64,000 nt of DNA from Halomonas sp. A11-A (GCF_003182195.1 NZ_QGTM01000006.1:62001-126000), one strand, 5' to 3'; positions 8,656-20,304 are shown, numbered from the stretch's first letter. Program-made: numbers and translations. Notes: generated by a model from the letters alone, not told the origin.

Positions 8656-9038
8656 GTAACGTACGGCTCGACAAGTGGCTGTGGGCAGCGCGCTTCTTCA
8701 AGACCCGGGGCCTGGCCAAGAAGGCCATCGAGGGCGGCAAGGTCCACTACAACGGCGCCCGGGCCAAGACCAGCAAGACCGTCGAGGTGGGTGCCCTGGT
8801 GCGCGTGCCCCAGGGGTGGGACCTCCTCGAGGTCGAGGTGGTGGCGCTCTCCGACCAGCGCCGCGGCGCCCCCGAGGCCCGCGCCCTCTACCGCGAGACC
8901 GAGGAGAGCGCGGTGCGCCGCGAGCGCGAGGCCGAGGCACGCCGCCTCACCAATCAGGCCATGCAGCACCCGCTCAAGCGCCCCGACAAGAAGCAGCGGC
9001 GGGATATCCGACGCTTCAAATCAGGCGGCGCAGACTAG
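8652..9038 (+). CDS. hslR: Heat-shock protein 15, S4-domain RNA-binding protein
   Basis: A 128-residue Hsp15. The S4 RNA-binding domain opens with VRLDKWLWAARFFKTRGLAK and continues into GGKVHYNGARAK; the C-terminus is strongly basic (HPLKRPDKKQRRDIRRFK). In E. coli Hsp15 binds 50S subunits carrying stalled peptidyl-tRNA and helps recycle them. The start overlaps the yrfG stop by 4 bases. hslO follows after 69 bases that hold a degenerate 7-bp repeat. Length matches the E. coli protein (133). Confidence 0.95.
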   Translation: MSNVRLDKWLWAARFFKTRGLAKKAIEGGKVHYNGARAKTSKTVEVGALVRVPQGWDLLEVEVVALSDQRRGAPEARALYRETEESAVRREREAEARRLTNQAMQHPLKRPDKKQRRDIRRFKSGGAD

Positions 9039-9080
9039 ACGTCACCGCTCACGCTTACCACTTACGACTCACAAGCGCCT
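9039..9080. repeat. Degenerate heptanucleotide array after hslR
   Basis: Starting immediately after the hslR TAG, units read ACGTCAC, CGCTCAC, GCTTACC, ACTTACG, ACTCACA, AGCGCCT. On the other strand GTGGTAA and GTCGTAA resemble the GTGGTGA unit found after lgt. The array occupies much of the hslR-hslO gap. I see no promoter or terminator in it. Confidence 0.5.
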
Positions 9081-9107
9081 AGCGCGCTTACTCCTCACAG
9101 GGACCCT

Positions 9108-9983
9108 ATGAGCGACCAGATCCAGCGTTTCCTCTTCGACAACACCAACGTGCGCGGCGAGCTCGTCACCCTCGAGCGGGCCTACGCCGAGGTCCTCGAC
9201 CGCCACGACTACCCGCCGGTGGTGAATCGGCTACTCGGCGAACTGCTCGCCGCCGTGGCGCTGCTCACCGACACCGTGAAGCTCGATGGCACCCTGAGCA
9301 TCGAGGTGCGCGGCAAGGGCGCCCTGGCCCTGCTGATGGCCGAATCGAACCCCGGAGGCGAGCTGCGCGCCATCGCCCGGCTAGCTGAGGACGCCGCGAT
9401 GCCGGCGGATAACGCGGGCTTCCTGGAGCTGCTCGGCGGGGGGCAGATCATGATCACCCTGGACCCCCGAGAGGGGCACCGCTACCAGGGCATCGTGGCC
9501 CTGGACCACGACAGCCTGGCCGGCTGCCTGGCCGCCTACTTCGTTCAGTCGGAGCAGCTCCCCACCCGGCTGTGGCTGGCCGCGGATGGTCACCGGGCCG
9601 GCGGCCTGCTGCTGCAGCGCATGCCCGACGAGTCCCAGAACCAGGACCTCGACGCCTGGGATCGCAGCGTGGTCCTGGCCGACACGGTCAAGGACGAGGA
9701 GCTGCTGACGCTGGCCCCTGAGGCGCTGCTGCATCGTCTCTATCACGAGGAGACGGTGCGGCTCTTCGACCCCAAGCCGCTGCGCTTCGGCTGCACCTGC
9801 TCCCGGGAGCGCATCGCCTCCGCGCTGCTGACCCTGGGCCAGGAAGAGCTGCGCCAGGTGCTGGCCGAGCACGGCAGCATCGACACCCAGTGCCACTTCT
9901 GCCACACCCACTACCACTTCGACGAGGCCGACGTCGAGGCGTTGCTGCGCGAGGGTGATGCGCCACCTCCCGTTCTACACTGA
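9108..9983 (+). CDS. hslO: Hsp33 redox-regulated chaperone
   Basis: A 291-residue Hsp33. Oxidants trigger zinc release and disulfide bonding in its C-terminus, turning it into a holdase for unfolding proteins in the cytoplasm. The four zinc cysteines are present as CTC in [10 protein letters not shown] near residue 230 and CHFC in [12 protein letters not shown] near 262, the CXC and CXXC pair of the family. The N-terminal fold ([16 protein letters not shown]) and the [22 protein letters not shown] segment are typical. It forms a stress group with hslR just upstream. Confidence 0.97.
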   Translation: MSDQIQRFLFDNTNVRGELVTLERAYAEVLDRHDYPPVVNRLLGELLAAVALLTDTVKLDGTLSIEVRGKGALALLMAESNPGGELRAIARLAEDAAMPADNAGFLELLGGGQIMITLDPREGHRYQGIVALDHDSLAGCLAAYFVQSEQLPTRLWLAADGHRAGGLLLQRMPDESQNQDLDAWDRSVVLADTVKDEELLTLAPEALLHRLYHEETVRLFDPKPLRFGCTCSRERIASALLTLGQEELRQVLAEHGSIDTQCHFCHTHYHFDEADVEALLREGDAPPPVLH

Positions 9984-10032
9984 TTCGCTTGCTGCGCCGC
10001 ACAACGAGTTCTGTAGTGAACGGGCGAGATGT

Positions 10033-10047
10033 TGTAGAAAAACTACA
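10033..10047. promoter_or_regulatory. HexR-like operator upstream of pckA
   Basis: TGTAGAAAAACTACA is a perfect palindrome in its arms (TGTAG/CTACA) around an A5 centre. It fits the HexR box known from gammaproteobacteria (TGTAR-N5-YTACA). HexR senses keto-deoxy-phosphogluconate and, in Shewanella, controls pckA. A half-site-like TGTAGTG lies about 20 bases upstream. If transcription starts near 10105 the site would be centred near -65, an activator position. Confidence 0.55.
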
Positions 10048-10078
10048 TGAATTTCGCCCAAAAACGGCGTTCCCCGCG

Positions 10079-10113
10079 GCGGCGCTTTTTGCCATAATAG
10101 CGCCGCTTTTTTT
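10079..10113 (+). terminator. Terminator-like hairpin in the hslO-pckA gap
   Basis: GCGGCGCT and AGCGCCGC form an 8-bp stem with a 12-base loop (TTTTGCCATAAT), followed directly by seven T residues. It has the form of an intrinsic terminator for hslO. The loop also contains CATAAT, which could be the pckA -10 element (TTCCCC 17 bases upstream as a poor -35), so the element may serve either role. Confidence 0.6.
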
Positions 10114-10235
10114 CGGCTCGATCGCTTCGCCACAAGACGGGAAACCCGCAGCGGCGATCGATGGCAGGTATCCGCTGCGTCGCCACCGACGCCCGGCACA
10201 CGAGAGAGAATCGGCCGCAAGGCCCAGGAACCGAC

Positions 10236-11789
10236 ATGACCACACCCCAAGCTCCCAACGTCCACGTCAACCTCAGCAGCGCAGAACTGATCGAGCGTGC
10301 AGTGGCCACCGGCGAGGGCCGCCTGGCCTCCAACGGCGCCCTGGTGGTGAATACCGGTGTGCGCACCGGGCGCTCGCCCAAGGACCGCTTCATCGTCGAT
10401 GAGCCGTCCACCAGCGCGCAGATCGACTGGGGTAGCGTGAACCGTCCCTTCGACGCCGAGAAGTTCGATGCCCTCTGGGCCCGCGTCGAGGACTACCTGC
10501 TGGGCCGTGAGCACTATGTGTCGGAGCTCCACGTGGGCAGCGACCCGACCTACTACCTGCCGGTTCGCGTGCAGACCGAGACCGCCTGGCAGAACCTGTT
10601 CGGCCGTACCATGTTCGTTCGTCCGGAGGCCTACAACCCCTCCGCCAAGGAGGAGTGGACCATCCTCAACGCCGCCGGCTTCCAGTGCGACCCGGCCCGT
10701 GACGGCACCAATTCCGACGGCGTGGTGATCATCAACTTCGCCCAGAAGAAGGTGCTGATCGCCGGCATGCGCTACGCCGGTGAGATGAAGAAGGCCATGT
10801 TCTCCGTGCAAAACTTCCTGCTGCCGGCCTTCGACGTGCTGCCGATGCACTGTTCCGCCAACGTGGGCGAGGACGGCGAGACCTGCCTGTTCTTCGGCCT
10901 CTCCGGCACCGGCAAGACCACCCTCTCTGCCGACCAGGCCCGCTACCTGATCGGTGACGACGAGCATGCCTGGGGCCCGGGCACCGTCTTCAACCTCGAG
11001 GGCGGCTGCTACGCCAAGTGCATCGACCTCTCCGAGAAGAACGAGCCGGTCATCTGGAACGCCATCAAGTTCGGCACCGTGCTGGAGAACGTGGTCCTCG
11101 ACGATCGCCGCGAGCCGGACTACGCCGACGACAGCCTGACCCAGAACTCCCGCGCCGCCTATCCGCTGGAGCACGTCGAGAAGCGCGTGCCGGAGAACCG
11201 CGCCGGCGAGCCTAACGCCATCGTCTTCCTGACCTGCGACATGAGCGGCGTGCTGCCCCCGGTCTCCGTGCTCTCCAAGGAAGCCGCGGCCTACCACTTC
11301 CTCTCCGGCTACACCGCCAAGGTGGGCTCCACCGAGATGGGCGCCGCCGAAGGTCTCTCCACCACCTTCTCCACCTGTTTCGGCGCGCCCTTCTTCCCGC
11401 GTCCGGCCCGCGAGTATGCGGACCTGCTGATCAAGCGCGTGGCCGAAAAGGACGCCCAGGTCTACCTGGTCAACACCGGCTGGACCGGCGGCTCCTACGG
11501 TGAGGGCGGCTCGCGCTTTTCCATCCCCACCACCCGCGCCATCATCAGCGCCATCCAGACCGGCGTGCTGCGCGAGGTCGAGACCAAGCGCCTCGAAGGG
11601 CTCAACCTGGACGTGCCGGTGGCCGTGCCGGGCGTCGACTCCCGCCTGCTCGACCCGCGCGAGACCTGGGAAGACAAGGCCGCCTACGACCGCAAGCGCC
11701 AGGAACTGGCCGAGCAGTTCGTCGACAACTTCAAGAAGTTCGACGGCGTCAGCGAAGCGATCGTCAAGGCAGGCCCCAGCCTGACTTGA
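10236..11789 (+). CDS. pckA: Phosphoenolpyruvate carboxykinase (ATP)
   Basis: A 517-residue ATP-type PEP carboxykinase, converting oxaloacetate to phosphoenolpyruvate with ATP as the first committed step of gluconeogenesis. The P-loop [13 protein letters not shown] lies near residue 225, and the preceding MHCSANVG and following [10 protein letters not shown] segments carry the metal and oxaloacetate contacts of the family. The substrate loop [12 protein letters not shown] is near the N-terminus. The ATG reading [12 protein letters not shown] was preferred over an upstream in-frame ATG that would add 25 unrelated residues. A HexR-like palindrome about 190 bases upstream suggests control by sugar-acid metabolism. 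A strong hairpin follows the gene. Confidence 0.97.
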   Translation: MTTPQAPNVHVNLSSAELIERAVATGEGRLASNGALVVNTGVRTGRSPKDRFIVDEPSTSAQIDWGSVNRPFDAEKFDALWARVEDYLLGREHYVSELHVGSDPTYYLPVRVQTETAWQNLFGRTMFVRPEAYNPSAKEEWTILNAAGFQCDPARDGTNSDGVVIINFAQKKVLIAGMRYAGEMKKAMFSVQNFLLPAFDVLPMHCSANVGEDGETCLFFGLSGTGKTTLSADQARYLIGDDEHAWGPGTVFNLEGGCYAKCIDLSEKNEPVIWNAIKFGTVLENVVLDDRREPDYADDSLTQNSRAAYPLEHVEKRVPENRAGEPNAIVFLTCDMSGVLPPVSVLSKEAAAYHFLSGYTAKVGSTEMGAAEGLSTTFSTCFGAPFFPRPAREYADLLIKRVAEKDAQVYLVNTGWTGGSYGEGGSRFSIPTTRAIISAIQTGVLREVETKRLEGLNLDVPVAVPGVDSRLLDPRETWEDKAAYDRKRQELAEQFVDNFKKFDGVSEAIVKAGPSLT

Positions 11790-11824
11790 TGGTCGGCCGC
11801 CGCCGGCGGCATTGGTGACCCTAA

Positions 11825-11862
11825 GCAGCCCCACGCGCCCCAGGCCGTGGGGCTGCTGCTTT
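11825..11862 (+). terminator. Intrinsic terminator after pckA
   Basis: An 11-bp perfect stem, GCAGCCCCACG with CGTGGGGCTGC, loop CGCCCCAGGC, followed by TGCTTT. The stem is strong and the T tract short. It separates pckA from tex. Confidence 0.7.
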
Positions 11863-11944
11863 ACACGGACGTCAAGCCTGCCGCGGGCGGGGCGCTTGTG
11901 ATACCTTGTCGCGATCGTTTTTCGAGCATCAGTGAAGGGGTAAC

Positions 11945-14308
<2,364 letters not shown>

Positions 14309-14320
14309 ACCTCTTCGACC

Positions 14321-14349
14321 TTTGAATCAGTGCCCTTCGGCACCATAAT
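14321..14349 (+). promoter_or_regulatory. Sigma-70 promoter of gshA-dsbB
   Basis: TTTGAA at 14321 (or TTGAAT one base later) and CATAAT at 14344-14349 are spaced 17 (16) bases apart. They lie about 80 bases before the gshA start, in the tex-gshA gap. A GC hairpin (GGGCGCC/GGCGCCC) follows in the leader. Confidence 0.5.
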
Positions 14350-14429
14350 CTTCACTTTTACGGGCGCCTCGGGCGCCCCTATCTCCGAGCGAGGCGCCGG
14401 CGGCGTCTTCCATCACAAGGGGTGTTACC

Positions 14430-16040
14430 TTGTCCGACTCACTCGCCACCCTCATCAAGCGCCTGGTCGGCCCCGCCCGCCAGGGGCAGTTCAGCCGCCT
14501 GCGCCGCGGCATCGAGAAGGAGGGGCTGCGCGTCGACCCCGCCGGACGCATCGCCCAGACCCCGCACCCGGCGGCGCTGGGTTCCAAGCTGACCCACCCG
14601 TACATCACCACCGACTACTCCGAGGCGCTGCTGGAGTACATCACTCCGGTCTACTGCCGTCCCGCCGACGCCATGGCCTTCCTCGGTGACCTGCACCGCT
14701 TCACCTATCGCTATCTGGGCGACGAGCTGATCTGGCCGGCCAGCATGCCGTCGCGCCTGGCCGGCAACGACAGCGTGCCCATCGCCGACTACGGCCGCTC
14801 CAACGTGGGCACCATGAAGCGGGTCTACCGGCAGGGGCTGGACGTGCGCTACGGGCGCATCATGCAGGCCATCGCCGGGGTGCACTACAACGTCTCCCTG
14901 CCCGACGATCTCTGGACGCTGCTGCGCGAGCTGGAGGGGGCGACCGACACCCCCATGGCTGACTATCGCTCCCAGCGCTACTTCGGGCTGATCCGCAACT
15001 TCCGCCGCCACAGCTGGCTGCTGCTCTACCTCTTCGGCGCCTCTCCGGCGCTGGATCGCAGCTTCCTGGATGGCCGCGAGATCCCCGACAACCTCGAGGC
15101 CCATGGCAGCGAGACGCTGGTGTCGCGCTACGCCACCAGCCTGCGCATGTCGGACCTGGGCTATCAGAACAAAGTGCAGGCCCAACTCAAGATCTGCTTC
15201 AACTCGCTCTCCAACTACGTCAATACCCTGCGCAACGCCATCTCCACCCCCTGGCCCGCCTATGCGGCGCTGGGCGTTCAGGAGGGGGGCGAGTGGCGCC
15301 AGCTCAACGCCAACATCCTGCAGATCGAGAACGAGTACTACAGCGACATCCGCCCCAAGCGGGTGACCCGCCACGGCGAGACCCCCAGCCAGGCTCTGGA
15401 GGCCGGCGGAGTGGAGTACATCGAGGTGCGCTGCCTCGACCTCAACCCGCTGCTGACCCTTGGCCTGGACGAGGCGCAGATCCACTTCATTGACGCCTTC
15501 GTGATGTGGTGCCTGCTGGCCGAGAGCCCCTGGATCAGCGACGAGGAGTGCGAGCACCTGGACGACAACCGCCGGCGGGTGGTGGAGCGCGGCCGCGATC
15601 CGGCGCTCCAGCTGTGCGACCGGGGGCAGGGCCGCAGCGTGGCGGAGTGGGGCGGTGAGATCCTGGCCGATATCGACCTAGTGGCGGGCCTGCTCGACCA
15701 GCTGGAGGCGGGTAGCCCCCACCGGGAGGCCGTGGCCGCCATGGCCCCGCGCCTGGCCGACCCGGCGCTGACGCCCTCGGGCCGGCTGATGGCGCGCCTC
15801 GAGGAGAGCGGCGAGGAGTTCAGCGATGTCATGCTGGCCATCGCCCGGGAGCAAGCCGAGCGGCTGCGCGGCGAGCCCATGGACCCGGCCCGGGAGGCGC
15901 TGTTCGCCGAGCTGGTGGATACCTCCTGGCGCCAGCAGGAGGAGATCGAGGCCGCCGACCGGGTCGCCTTCGACGACTTCCTGGCCGACTACTTCGAGCG
16001 TGCCCGGGAGTCGCGCCTGCTTAGGGAGGAGAGCCCATGA
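14430..16040 (+). CDS. gshA: Glutamate-cysteine ligase
   Basis: A 536-residue GshA of the proteobacterial type, joining glutamate and cysteine with ATP in the first step of glutathione synthesis. Family segments are clear: RRGIEKEGLRV, PYITTDYSEALLEYITPVY, and NILQIENEYYSDIRPKR. The start is a TTG (residues MSDSLATLIKRL); AAGGGGT seven bases upstream is a good ribosome site, and no ATG or GTG lies in frame before it. The stop overlaps the dsbB start as ATGA, so the thiol-chemistry genes are coupled. Length matches the family. Confidence 0.95.
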   Translation: MSDSLATLIKRLVGPARQGQFSRLRRGIEKEGLRVDPAGRIAQTPHPAALGSKLTHPYITTDYSEALLEYITPVYCRPADAMAFLGDLHRFTYRYLGDELIWPASMPSRLAGNDSVPIADYGRSNVGTMKRVYRQGLDVRYGRIMQAIAGVHYNVSLPDDLWTLLRELEGATDTPMADYRSQRYFGLIRNFRRHSWLLLYLFGASPALDRSFLDGREIPDNLEAHGSETLVSRYATSLRMSDLGYQNKVQAQLKICFNSLSNYVNTLRNAISTPWPAYAALGVQEGGEWRQLNANILQIENEYYSDIRPKRVTRHGETPSQALEAGGVEYIEVRCLDLNPLLTLGLDEAQIHFIDAFVMWCLLAESPWISDEECEHLDDNRRRVVERGRDPALQLCDRGQGRSVAEWGGEILADIDLVAGLLDQLEAGSPHREAVAAMAPRLADPALTPSGRLMARLEESGEEFSDVMLAIAREQAERLRGEPMDPAREALFAELVDTSWRQQEEIEAADRVAFDDFLADYFERARESRLLREESP

Positions 16041-16555
16041 GCACGCACCTGGCTCGCCTCTCGGTGCGCCAGTGGAGCCTCGCCGGGTTGGCCTTCTGCG
16101 TGCTGATGATGACCGTGGCTCTCGGGCTCGAGCACCTCGGCGGCCTCGAGCCCTGCCCGCTGTGCATCTTCCAGCGGGTGGCGGTGCTGTCGGCCGCCGC
16201 GGTCTTCGCCATCGCCGCCATCCACAACCCCACCGGGCGGGTCGGAGCGGGTATCTATGGCGCCCTGGGCCTCGCCGCGGTGGCCGGTGGCATCGGCGTG
16301 GCCTGGCGCCATCTGTGGCTGCAGTCGCTGCCGCCGGATCAGGTGCCCAGCTGCGGCCCCGGCCTCGACTACATGATGGAGCTGCTGCCCTGGCGTGACG
16401 TGGTGGCCATGGTACTCTCCGGCTCCGGCGAGTGCGCCGAGATCGATTTCCTGCTGCTCGGCATCTCGCTGCCCGGCTGGACGCTGATCGGCTTTCTGGT
16501 GCTGGCTCTGGCGCCGCTGGGCCTTCTGCTCTCGGCGTTTCGGGAGCGCGGCTGA
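16037..16555 (+). CDS. dsbB: Disulfide bond formation protein DsbB
   Basis: A 172-residue inner-membrane protein with four predicted transmembrane helices. It reoxidises DsbA and passes electrons to quinones. The first periplasmic loop carries the active CXXC as CPLC, and the second loop carries the other cysteine pair (PSCGPGL and SGECAEIDF). Both pairs are needed for electron transfer and both are intact. It overlaps gshA by 4 bases. Which DsbB paralogue this is cannot be told from one window. Confidence 0.95.
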   Translation: MSTHLARLSVRQWSLAGLAFCVLMMTVALGLEHLGGLEPCPLCIFQRVAVLSAAAVFAIAAIHNPTGRVGAGIYGALGLAAVAGGIGVAWRHLWLQSLPPDQVPSCGPGLDYMMELLPWRDVVAMVLSGSGECAEIDFLLLGISLPGWTLIGFLVLALAPLGLLLSAFRERG

Positions 16556-16634
16556 GTCTCCCCGGCGCCCCCGGCCAATGGCCTTCCGCTCGGGGATTGA
16601 CAGCGCCGGCGGCGCGGGCGAGTCTGGAGGCCCT

Positions 16635-16657
16635 GCCGGGAACAGGAGGTTCCCGGC
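16635..16657 (+). promoter_or_regulatory. CsrA/RsmA-type hairpin in the rsd leader
   Basis: A perfect 9-bp inverted repeat (GCCGGGAAC/GTTCCCGGC) presents AGGAG in its loop. CsrA/RsmA sites show GGA in hairpin loops closed by AC and GU; here AC-AGGAG-GT differs from the consensus by one missing base. It lies 38 bases before the rsd start, and the rsd ribosome site AGGGAGG offers a second GGA. Further upstream is a perfect -35 TTGACA at 16597, with no convincing -10. Confidence 0.4.
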
Positions 16658-16695
16658 GCCACCGAGCTGGCTCCACCAAACGTAGGGAGGCCCCC

Positions 16696-17202
16696 ATGCT
16701 GGAAGACTGCAAGAGCGCCCTGGAGCGCTGGGGCGGCGTACACAAGCTGATCGATCGCTGGCTGGACGAGCGCCGCGAGCTGCTGGTTCACTTCGTGGAG
16801 CTCAAGGAGGCCTGCGACGCCGAGCTGGAGGCGGTCAGCAAGGCGCAGATCGACCGCTTCAGCGAGCTGTTGATGGACTACATCAGCGCCGGCCACTTCG
16901 AGATCTACCCGCAGCTGCGCGTGGAGGCCAAGGCCTTCGACGACGAGGCCGCCCTGACCCTGGCCGACCGTCTGCTGGCGCGGCTGGAGATGTCCACCGA
17001 GCTCGTGCTCTCCTTCGATGCCGAATACGAGAGCCCCGGTCGCGTGCGCCAGCATCTCGGCCGGCTGCCCGCCTGGCTCGAGCGCCTGGCCCACGGCCTC
17101 ACCGAGCGCTTCGCCCTCGAGGATCAACTGATCGGCCGGGTCCATGCCGCCCACGCCCCCGATGCCGCCCGCCAGGAGGTCGCGGCCCAGTCACGGGCCT
17201 GA
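16696..17202 (+). CDS. rsd: Regulator of sigma-D (Rsd/AlgQ)
   Basis: A 168-residue Rsd/AlgQ-family helical protein, which binds sigma-70 region 4 and shifts RNA polymerase toward alternative sigma factors. The N-terminus LEDCKSALERWGGVHKLIDRWLDERRELLV is characteristic, as is the C-terminal ALEDQLI segment. The ATG follows an AGGGAGG site; a longer frame upstream runs into dsbB in the wrong frame and was rejected. A hairpin with AGGAG in its loop lies in the leader. The gene converges on the RND operon. Confidence 0.93.
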   Translation: MLEDCKSALERWGGVHKLIDRWLDERRELLVHFVELKEACDAELEAVSKAQIDRFSELLMDYISAGHFEIYPQLRVEAKAFDDEAALTLADRLLARLEMSTELVLSFDAEYESPGRVRQHLGRLPAWLERLAHGLTERFALEDQLIGRVHAAHAPDAARQEVAAQSRA

Positions 17203-17232
17203 TGTCTCACCCGCCTGGCCCGCCATGCCCGG

Positions 17233-20200
17233 TCAGGCGCCCTTGCCGCGGCGCTCGAAGCGCCCCCCCAGCACCAGCAGGCAGGGGGTGAGCAGTAGCG
17301 TCAGGGCGGTGGCGAAGGTGAGCCCGCCGGCGATGGCGCTGGAGAGCTGGGTCCACCACTGGGTCGAGGGTGCGCCCAGCCCCAGACTCGGCGCGAAGAG
17401 GTTGACGTTCACCCCCAGCACCATGGGCGCAAGCCCCAGCACGGTGGTGATGGCCGTCAGCAGCACCGGGCGCAGGCGCAGCCCGCCCGCCTCCAGGGCG
17501 GCTTCCACGGGGGAGAGCCCCTCGCCGCGCAGCTGATTGTAGGTGTCGATCAGCACGATGTTGTTGTTCACCACGATCCCCGCCAGGGCGATGATCCCCA
17601 TTCCCACCATGACGATGCCGAAGGGCTGGCCGTTGACCAGCAGCCCCAGCAGCACCCCCGCGGTGGAGAGCACGATGGCCGAGAGCACCAGCCCCGCCTG
17701 GTAGAGGCTGTTGAACTGGGTGACCAGGATCAGCGCCATCAATGCGATGGCCACCAGGAAGGCGCTGGTCAGGAAGCGGCTCGCCTCCTGCTGGTCCTGC
17801 TGTTCGCCGGCCACGTTGACGATCACCCCCTCCGGCGGCGTGCCGCCCGCCTCGAGCAGGGCGCGCAGCCGCTCGTCGGCCCGGTAGCCCTCGGCCACGT
17901 CGGCCGCGAGGGTCACCGCCCGCCGCCCGTCGATGCGGTGCAGGGTACCCACCTTGGGTGCCGGCACCAGCTCCACGAAGTTGGCGATCGGCACCTGGCC
18001 CCGGGCCGTGTTGAGCGTCAGCCGGCCCAGCTGGTCCAGGGAGCGGTAGCCCGCCGGCAGGCGCACGCGGATATCCACCTCGTCGCTCACCCCGGGGGGG
18101 CGGTAGCTGGCCACCTGCAGGCCGGTAGTGAGCAGCTGCACCGCGCTGCCCACCGCGGCCACGTCGGCGCCGAAGCGCGCCGCCGCCTCGCGGTCCACCA
18201 TCACCCGCCACTCCACGCCGGGCAGGCTGCGGTCATCCTCGATGTCGCGGAAGCCGCCCAGCTCGCCCATCAGCTCGCGCAGCCGGTCCACCACACGGTC
18301 GGTGGCGGCATCGTCATGGCCGCTCACTTCCAGCACGATGGGCTTGCCCTCGCCGGGCCCCATCTCCTGCTCGCGGAACTCCAGCACCATTCCGGGCAGG
18401 TCGGCGGTGCGTTCGCTCATCTCCGCGAAGATCGCCGCCACCGGCCGGCGCTGCTGCCAGTCGATCAGCTGGAACTGCAGCGCGCCGATCACGTCGCTGC
18501 CGAGCTGCTGGTTGGGCGTGGCGAAGGAGCGGGCGTAGAGCGCCTCCACCTCGCTCATGCCGGCCAGGCGCGCCTCCACCCGGCGCACCACGGCGTCCTT
18601 CTCGACGGCGGAGAAGTCGCCCCGGGCGCGCACCAGCACCTGGGCGCTGTCGGGCTCCACGGCGGGGAAGAACTCCACGCCGTGGTTGAAGCGGGCGTAG
18701 GCGGTGTAGATCAGCCCCAGCAGCAGCAGGGCGAAGAGCAGGGTCAGCCCCGGCATGGCCAGCAGCCGGGCGAGCAGGGCGCGATAGAAGCGGCCGCCGG
18801 CGCTGATGTGGTCCTCGGCGATCTCCCGGCGCGAGGCGCGCACCCCGAAGACGCCGCCCAGGGTGGGCAGGAATACCAGCGCCATGGCCAGGGAGGCCAG
18901 CAGGCAGAGGATCACTGTGGCCGGCAGGTACTTCATGAACTCGCCCACCACGCCGGGCCAGAACAGCAGCGGCACGAACACCGCCAGCGTCGTGGCGGTG
19001 GAGGCGATCACCGGCCAGCTCATGCGCGCGGCGGCGTTGACCCAGGCCTCCCGGGGCGGCTGGCCCTGGCGCAGGTGGCGGTCGGCCAGCTCCGAGACCA
19101 CGATGGCGCCGTCCACCAGCATACCGGCGACGAGAATGAGCGAGAAGAGCACGACGATGTTGAGGGTGTAGCCCAGAGTCCAGATCAGCAGGATGCCGGT
19201 GAGGAAGGCGCCCGGGATGGTCAGCCCCACCATCAGGGCGCTGCGCAGCCCCATGGCGGCCAGTATCACCACCAGCACCATCACCACCGCGGTGAGCACG
19301 TTGTTGAGCAGCTCGTCGAGCATCTCCTCCACCATCTGGGACTGATCCATGATGGTGGTAATCTCGAGCCCGTCCGGGATCAGGCCGGCCGCCTGGTCGA
19401 GCAGGCCGTTCACCTGTTCAATGGTGGCGATGATATTGGCCCCGGCGCGTTTGGAGATCTCCAGCACCAGCGCCGGCTGGTCGTCGATGCGGGCGAAGCC
19501 GTCGGGGTCCTTGAAGGTGGGGCGGATCCAGGCCACGTCGCCGAAGGTCACCACCCGTTCACCCTCCACCTTCACCGGCATGCCCATCACGTCCTCGAGC
19601 CGCTCGATCACCCCGGGCACCTTGAGGGCCAGGCGCCCGGCGCCGGTGTCCAGGCTGCCCGCCGCCACCAGGCGGTTGTTGCGGCTGACCAGGTTGAACA
19701 GGGTATCGAAGTCGACGCCGTAGCTGTCCAGCACCAATGGGTCGACGACGATCTCGAGGAGCTCCTCGCGGTCGCCGCCGATGTCCACCTCCAGCACCTC
19801 GCCGATCCCCTCGATCTCCTCCTTGAGGCGGCGTGCCACGGCCAGGCGCTGACGCTCCTCGAGCTGGCCGGAGAGGCCGATGGAGAGCACCGGGAAGAGC
19901 CCCACGTTGACCTCCATGACCCGCGGTTCGTCGGCCTCGGCGGGCAGCTCGGCGCGGGCGATATCGACCCTCTCGCGCACGTCGGAGAGTGCCTGGTCGG
20001 GGTCGAAGCCGGCGTCGAACTCCAGCGTCACCGCGGCGTGCCCTTCGCTGGCCTGGGAGGTCATCTTGCGCACCCCCTCGATGCTGCGCAGCTCCTGCTC
20101 CATGGGTCGTACCAGCAGGCGCTCGCCGTCCTCGGGGCTTACCCCTTCCAGCGACAGCGACACATAGATGATGGGGATGGTGACGTCGGGGTTGGCCTCC

Positions 20201-20304
20201 TTGGGGATCGCCTGCCAGGCGGCCAGGCCCGCCAGCAGCAGCGCGGCCAGCAGCAGCAGGGTGGTGCGCGAGCGGTCCAGCGCCGCCTCGATCAGGGCGC
20301 GCAT
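17233..20304 (-). CDS. RND efflux permease (HAE1/AcrB superfamily)
   Basis: A 1023-residue inner-membrane RND pump of normal length with two periplasmic porter halves and 12 expected transmembrane helices. The N-terminus MRALIEAALDRSRTTLLLLAAL and the block AIPKEANPDVTIP are typical. In helix 4 the usual AcrB pair DD reads DG (GMLVDGAIVV), and in helix 10 the AcrB relay Lys is replaced by Asn (GIVVNNNIVLID), so the proton relay differs from AcrB as in several RND subgroups. It starts one base after the adaptor gene stop. No outer-membrane channel gene is next to it. Substrate unknown. Confidence 0.93.
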   Translation of the reverse strand: MRALIEAALDRSRTTLLLLAALLLAGLAAWQAIPKEANPDVTIPIIYVSLSLEGVSPEDGERLLVRPMEQELRSIEGVRKMTSQASEGHAAVTLEFDAGFDPDQALSDVRERVDIARAELPAEADEPRVMEVNVGLFPVLSIGLSGQLEERQRLAVARRLKEEIEGIGEVLEVDIGGDREELLEIVVDPLVLDSYGVDFDTLFNLVSRNNRLVAAGSLDTGAGRLALKVPGVIERLEDVMGMPVKVEGERVVTFGDVAWIRPTFKDPDGFARIDDQPALVLEISKRAGANIIATIEQVNGLLDQAAGLIPDGLEITTIMDQSQMVEEMLDELLNNVLTAVVMVLVVILAAMGLRSALMVGLTIPGAFLTGILLIWTLGYTLNIVVLFSLILVAGMLVDGAIVVSELADRHLRQGQPPREAWVNAAARMSWPVIASTATTLAVFVPLLFWPGVVGEFMKYLPATVILCLLASLAMALVFLPTLGGVFGVRASRREIAEDHISAGGRFYRALLARLLAMPGLTLLFALLLLGLIYTAYARFNHGVEFFPAVEPDSAQVLVRARGDFSAVEKDAVVRRVEARLAGMSEVEALYARSFATPNQQLGSDVIGALQFQLIDWQQRRPVAAIFAEMSERTADLPGMVLEFREQEMGPGEGKPIVLEVSGHDDAATDRVVDRLRELMGELGGFRDIEDDRSLPGVEWRVMVDREAAARFGADVAAVGSAVQLLTTGLQVASYRPPGVSDEVDIRVRLPAGYRSLDQLGRLTLNTARGQVPIANFVELVPAPKVGTLHRIDGRRAVTLAADVAEGYRADERLRALLEAGGTPPEGVIVNVAGEQQDQQEASRFLTSAFLVAIALMALILVTQFNSLYQAGLVLSAIVLSTAGVLLGLLVNGQPFGIVMVGMGIIALAGIVVNNNIVLIDTYNQLRGEGLSPVEAALEAGGLRLRPVLLTAITTVLGLAPMVLGVNVNLFAPSLGLGAPSTQWWTQLSSAIAGGLTFATALTLLLTPCLLVLGGRFERRGKGA

